Part shown: positions 58,891 through 64,000 of the stretch, one piece after another | Position numbering within the stretch: the first letter of the stretch is position 1 | Layout: every line of letters begins with the position of its first letter | NCBI RefSeq assembly: GCF_024713975.1 | Contig: NC_091098.1 | Location: 23,596,316 to 23,660,315 of the forward strand | DNA: 64,000 bases | Origin: Paralichthys olivaceus | Taxonomy: Eukaryota; Chordata; Actinopteri; Pleuronectiformes; Paralichthyidae | Direction: 5' to 3' | The notes under the pieces: generated by a model | The model's input: the letters and a program-made list of their open reading frames with translations, nothing else | Told to the model about the DNA's origin: nothing | Database searches by the model: none | Made by a program: the position numbers and the translations under genes

Positions 58891-59875
58891 GTGAGTACAC
58901 GTCCACGTCTAAGACGCAGCCTGTTTTCTTGCAGTATAGTGAGTCATGAACTGACAACATGAGAATCTGTTCCTATTTTCTTTCCATGACCTCAAGTGAT
59001 AACTCTGTTAAAAACACATCAGGTTTTCCTGTTGCATTTTTGGTAACTGGAGTTTGTTGAACACGCATGAATTAATCACATGGTCACTTGCACATGACAT
59101 TTTCTGACTTGGTTAGTCACCATCATGAGATCCACGTGGAAAGCCACAACAGGCCAAGAAACAAAGCGTGACAACACATATGGTTTGTTGGATTCCTCAA
59201 CAACGTGTGAAAGGGATGTGAAAATTGGATCAGCTGCTTGTCACACACCAGTGGCGTCTTCTGGGTGTGAACTGAAACGATGCTGGTTTTAGAGAAGCAT
59301 TATTTTCCACCTGAGTGATCTCTGACAGAAACACACTTGTCCTTGACTTGACTCGTTACATCAACGAGTGCAGCGCCTGTTGTAAACCTGCCTGTTTGGA
59401 ACGAGCTGTTTGTTTGACCTGTGGTGATGCTGGTGGCAGCTGCAGCTGGTAAAGTGCCCTGCGGTTATTGAGCCACAGCAAATAAAGACCTGCTGCAGAA
59501 CTCAGTCCACAGAACCCCAAAGCTGCACCCCCCACTGCTGCACAAAGCAGCACCTGTTTACGCCTGATGTGTTGTTCTGATCTACAGTGTCGTTTACATT
59601 AATAAGTCCCAGTTGCCGCTGCTACAGCTGGTCGCCTATTTAATTAAAGTTTCTTAATGCCGAACGTATCGTTTGTTCAAATCGCATCAAATTCAAATCT
59701 GCACTTCCTTACACTTTCAACAATACACAAACCAAGTGTGAAGCAGATAAGATGAACACTTCTCCAGATATGTGAGCCACATACAGACAGATTTCTGGAA
59801 TCAGAAGAGCGATGCGTCTAGAATAATGCTCAGGTTTGTTACTGTAATGTCTCTGGCCTCTCTTGTCCTGCAGGT

Positions 59876-59938
59876 ATGACCAGCAGAGGTGGAAGGATTT
59901 GGACGGAGTGTTTTGTCTTCAGAGGTTCATCAGACTGA
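59876..59938 (+). promoter_or_regulatory. Upstream ORF in the slc52a3 leader
   Basis: An ATG two bases into the presumed second exon opens a 20-codon frame (MTSRGGRIW...) that stops 12 bases before the main ATG. It would be translated if the leader exon splices as predicted. Confidence 0.4.
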
Positions 59939-59950
59939 TCCAGCTGCAGC

Positions 59951-61943
59951 ATGGCTCTGCTCGTCCACGTGCTGGCCTGTGCCTTCGGCCTGGGCTCTTG
60001 GGTGGCAGTGAACGGCCTGTGGGTGGAACTGCCGCTCATCGTCAACTCTCTCCCTGAGGGCTGGGATCTCCCCTCGTACCTGACGGTCATCATCCAGCTG
60101 GCAAACCTGGGACCTCTGCTGGTTACTCTCATGCACAAACTGTGCCCGGGTCGTCTCAAAGAGCATGTGGTCATTTACTCCATCCTCTCCCTTGGTGTTG
60201 TGTCCTGCATCCTGCTGGCTTTCTTCTGGGACACGACAACGGTTGTGGCCGGGGAATCGTACAGCACAGCCTTCTTCATCATCACCTTCTTCCTCTCTCT
60301 GGTGGACTGCACCTCCTCAGTTACCTTCCTTCCATTCATGATGCAGCTTCCAGCAAAGTATATCACAACGTATTTTATAGGAGAAGGACTGAGTGGTTTC
60401 ATTCCCGGCGTAGTCGCTCTGGCACAAGGTGTGGGCATCGCCAAGTGTGTCATCTCCAATCAGACTGAGGGAAACCTCACAGACGTGTCGTCCTCACACA
60501 CTGAGTATCTTCCTCCAAACTTTTCCACCGAGGTGTTTTTCTTCTTCCTAGCAGCCATGATGTCCGTAAGCCTAGCAGCTTTTGTCGCTCTGAACAGACT
60601 TCCTCGAACATACGAGCTGTCCACTGAAAACCTCGTGCCAGACACTGAGGCATCTGTCAGCTCCGGCCTGGACAACACCAGAGCAGAGACTGATGGAGTG
60701 GGTGTGAAAGGCCAGGATGAGGGTGAAGTCAAGGGCAGGACTCTGCTGGCTGGTCCCAAACACTCCATGTACCAGCTCACCTTCATCTACTCTCTGGTGG
60801 TGTTGGTTAATGCTGCCACCAACGGCGTGCTGCCCTCCGTGCAGACGTACTCCTGTATGCCCTACGGAAACCTTGCCTATCACCTGTCGGCTGCTCTGGC
60901 ATCAGTGGCCAACCCAGTGGCATGCACCATCGCAATGTTCTTCCCAAACAGGTAGAATTTGATGTTGTCTTTTATAGAGTTTTTTAAATTCACAATGAAA
61001 AAGGTCATCAAGAGGTCTAAAGGTAATAAATGCATCTTATAAAGTTATCGTCTATCAAGAAAATTCCCTTGTTGTGTTTCTAGTCACTGCAGTTAAGGAA
61101 GCGAGCAAAGTCCAGGAAAACAGTAAAAGGGAATTGCATTTTTTACTGGAGAATTCAGATGAGTGAAGTCTCATATTAACTTTGGAACTGGATTTTGGAT
61201 TATAATGTAGCACAGAACAAGGACCATAGATTTTGTTCTCTTATTGCTTACATAGGAAGGTCATTAAATAATTATCTCATAATGGCCATAAGCAGGAGAC
61301 AGATATGCTCAAATTGTCTCTAATCATGTTCAGAGAGAAACCGCTGCTGATAACAAACTTCGTGTCCTCAGGTCACTGGTGTTTCTCGGTGTGCTGATGA
61401 CACTTGGGGCAGGATTTGGCAGCTACAACATGGCCATGGCAGCTATGAGTCCATGTCCGTTGCTGCAGGGTTCTGTGGTGGGAGAGGTGATCATTGTAAG
61501 TGAAAGAGGTTGTGTAAGAGCTGTGCAGCTTTATAGGGGAAACACTTGTGGCAAAGTTCAACTGCTTAATAGAAAACCTGATAGTTGAGCAACTCTGCTC
61601 TCTACCATAAAAGATGATGAGACTGAGATATCAACACTGTCTAATTTGTTTTTCGGACTCAAATGTTTTTTTCCAGGGCAATCTCTACAGGAACTGCCTA
61701 AAATCCACTTTGCTCTTGTGCTCTGACCAGGTGCTGTCGTGGCTCTTCTTCACTGGAACGCTGTCTTACGTCAAAGTAATGGTGGGCGTCATCCTGAGGG
61801 ACCACAGCCACAGCGCCCTGGTTTGGTGCGGAGCTGCAGCACAGACGGGCTCGCTGGTCGGCTCGGTCACCATGTTTCCGCTGGTGAACGTCTACCGACT
61901 GTTTAAGTCGGGAGATTTCTGCAACACCCAATGTCCTTTGTGA
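59951..61943 (+). CDS. slc52a3: Riboflavin transporter (solute carrier family 52 member 3)
   Basis: This plasma-membrane protein carries riboflavin into cells. Three coding exons assemble to 445 aa: 59951-60951, 61372-61495 and 61731-61943. Human SLC52A3 has 469. The start, [20 protein letters not shown], and the blocks [82 protein letters not shown] and [16 protein letters not shown] follow the SLC52 family through its 11 predicted membrane segments. A hydrophilic loop (about residues 215-270) in the middle is variable. A possible glycosylation site cluster (NQT, NLT, NFS) lies in the loop near residues 175-195. The C-terminus DFCNTQCPL resembles human SLC52A3 (DFCNLHCPA) more than the other members. 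An acidic, divergent loop makes the exact teleost copy name uncertain. Confidence 0.92.
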
Positions 61944-62002
61944 CTTTAAATCTGGGAATCACGGAGGTGGAGACATACGAGCCACAGTGTATGACGATTT
62001 GC

Positions 62003-62008
62003 AATAAA
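62003..62008 (+). terminator. Poly(A) signal of slc52a3
   Basis: AATAAA about 60 bases after the stop, followed by an A run and then GT-rich sequence. Confidence 0.6.
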
Positions 62009-62326
62009 AAAAAAAGTTTGTATCTGCTTGTATGGTGCCTGTGGAGGAAGTAGCACGGCTCTCAAAAGTCCTCCTGTCACCTCCTCTACGGCTTTCATGT
62101 GAATTTTGTCTGTTGCACAAACCACAAACTATTTCTTGACAACCACTCACCAGCCATGTAAGAACCACCAGGCTAGCTGTTACCCTCCATTTCCAGTCTT
62201 TATGCTAAGCTAAGCTAACTGACTTAGGAGAGTGATATTGATGTAGAACTGTCTTTGACGTTCCTCTGCATCCGTTTTGTTATGTTGCCTTTTTAAATTT
62301 TTATTTAGAGAGGACAGTAAACCTTA

Positions 62327-62640
62327 ATTTACCTCCACCAAGAAAGTTTTGTCTTCACCCGTGTGTGTTGGTTTGTTTGTTGGTTTATTTGTCGGCTGGA
62401 GAGAAACTTCCACCAGACTCTGTGGAGGCATGAGGCCCCGAGAACAACCCATTACATTTCGTTGTGGATGCAGATTAAGTTGTAGATCTGGGATTTGTTT
62501 CCCCATGTTCTATAACATTGCAACTGAGGCACATTTTCCAATATTTTCATCCATTTGTCAGGGACTAATGCACAGATCACTGATCCTTGCAGGTGATTTT
62601 TTTAAGCCATATTTGCAAATATCAGTTATATGTCTCAATG
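62327..62640 (+). repeat. Copy of a widespread interspersed repeat (ACCTCCGCCAAG type)
   Basis: ACCTCCACCAAGAAAGTTTT, then GTTTGTTTGTTGGTTTATTT, GAGAACAACCCATTACATTT, CAGGGACTAATGCACAGATC recall the common vertebrate repeat with ACCTCCGCCAAGGAGG at its start. It is non-coding and diverged. A short related piece (ACCTCCGCCAGAG) is at 12629. Family from memory, probably a non-autonomous DNA element. Confidence 0.5.
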
Positions 62641-62773
62641 TGATTCAATTAACTATGATGGAAAAACTATAAACGTATTTAAATATAAAACATGCAAAGT
62701 TCAACTCTGAAGTCCAGCTCCTTTATTCATTCTCATGCTAAAAGTGCATTGCACCAGCTATGAGGTTCTTTGT

Positions 62774-62787
62774 CCACTAGATGGCGC
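62774..62787 (+). promoter_or_regulatory. CTCF-type motif
   Basis: CCACTAGATGGCGC fits CCASYAGRKGGCRS at every position. It lies about 800 bases downstream of slc52a3, in the same orientation as the motif at 30877. Motif match only. Confidence 0.45.
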
Positions 62788-64000
62788 AAGCACACCAGTT
62801 ACTCCACATTCTGCAGGAACTCAAATCTTTACATATAAAATACATGTATTCTGTCAACATGAGAAAATGAAGCGAGCGATTTAATGCTGACAGTTAAACA
62901 TCTATAACATATTTACCTTCAAACCAAATCATCAGATCATCATGTCAGAATAAAATGAGAAACAGTTTGAGAACACGTTGATGTTTTTTATCGATGTGAA
63001 TAAAACAGAGTCAGAATTTGGACAGCTACATATGGTGTTATAATACCAACTCCAGCTAAGGAATACAAAAATGGATCAATGTAAAGTAAATGTGCTTTTG
63101 TTAAATACAGATGTTTGAATGTGAACGACACAGCACAGTGTAAGATAAGTCCTGCAGTAAATATTAACTTTGTCAAGCTTAAGTGATTCTCATCATGTTT
63201 AATTTTTATAATTGTGCTATAATTAATTGTTTTTTAAGTGCTGGAAAGTAACTAGTTTTTCTAGAGGGTCGTACGTTTTCATGGGTAAATATTTTACTTT
63301 TCACTTGACATTTATAGTAATCTACAGATTCATGTAACACAAAATATAATATAATAAATTATAATAAATTATGATGTTTAATCATTAAGTGTCCCTGCCG
63401 TCCATAAAGTTAGCCTCATCTACAAATTTAGTGACACATGAAGTCAATGATTAAAATCCAATATTAAAATATACATCATTCTGAAATGGGCCACATAAAG
63501 TACTTTTGGCACGTTTTAAGTATATTTTAATGCAAATACTTCTTCCACCACTGTAATATTTTGTCATCACACCTGAAAACTGATCTTTATTCACTCCAGA
63601 TTTTTACTTTTAATTAAAGTGGTAATTGCAACCTTCATAAAGGCAGCATTTATTGCAGGTCCTGCTAAAATGATTGTCCACCCACTGTGATTTATTACTC
63701 ATGTGTTAGTCCTGCAACAACACCTTTGAAATACAGACTGAACTGTACATTTACGTCATGGGAAAGAATGATAACAATCAAAAAGAAAGAGATAATCGCC
63801 ATCAGCCACCATCACACGTCCTCTGAGGAGGACGCAGAGACGCTGGTCAACCATGGGAGCTGGAGAGTGTTTTCCCATCAGCAGCTGTTCCTCCTCTCTG
63901 CCCCCGTGCCCTTCAGAAGGAGAGCGAGAGGTTCCCTGGCCTGGGTCTGTAGGGAAGCGCAGGGAGGAGGAGGCAGAGTAGGGCTCTAATTACTGATGCT

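Larger units (their letters stand above)
62010..64000. other. Right-hand intergenic stretch
   Basis: No gene was recognised. It contains the repeat at 62327-62640 and a CTCF-type motif at 62774. The last 250 bases (from about 63750) are more GC- and purine-rich and hold an open frame to 63989, but no family match is seen; they could lie near the start of another gene. Confidence 0.45.

Noticed and set aside
1-64000. Retroviruses, LTR elements, Polintons, CRISPR arrays or toxin genes
   Set aside because: No LTR pairs, gag, integrase, capsid-like or CRISPR-like structure was recognised.

Overview
The window reads as nuclear DNA of a ray-finned (teleost) fish. It holds eight intron-containing or vertebrate-type genes with GT-AG introns, CpG-rich promoters, long CA/GT microsatellites, and repeats I recognise as typical of teleosts: an L2-clade LINE, a TTAA-flanked MITE, and a tRNA-like SINE or short repeat. 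Seven genes could be assembled exon by exon from splice signals and reading phase. The eighth, kdm5b, runs off the left edge. I saw no bacterial or viral gene block, CRISPR array, LTR element or Polinton.

Left part, all on the minus strand: kdm5b (first seven coding exons, histone H3K4 demethylase), a tubal3-like alpha-tubulin gene (5 exons, 452 aa), and klhl12 (11 coding exons, 564 aa, CUL3 adaptor). Human KDM5B and KLHL12 are neighbours on 1q32, with RABIF between them. Here an alpha-tubulin sits in that place.

Centre and right: ptpn1 (+, 9 exons, 436 aa), about 10 kb without a recognisable gene, cebpb (-, single exon, 299 aa, with a short uORF just before its start), tmem189/peds1 (+, 6 exons, 275 aa) and ube2v1 (+, 4 exons, 147 aa). 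This is the human 20q13 cluster. slc52a3 (+, 3 coding exons, 445 aa, riboflavin transporter) follows; its human counterpart lies on 20p13. The window therefore joins two human-syntenic blocks, with the junction in the 3 kb between the divergent klhl12 and ptpn1 promoters.

The genes do not form one pathway. The points most worth a second look are the conserved-type uORF of cebpb, phase compatibility for a tmem189-ube2v1 fusion transcript, an alpha-tubulin without Lys40, a GC-AG intron in ptpn1, a minisatellite of AP-1-like units in tmem189 intron 1, two consensus CTCF-type motifs, and a few open frames I could not assign. I found no clear sign of a wholly new biological system.
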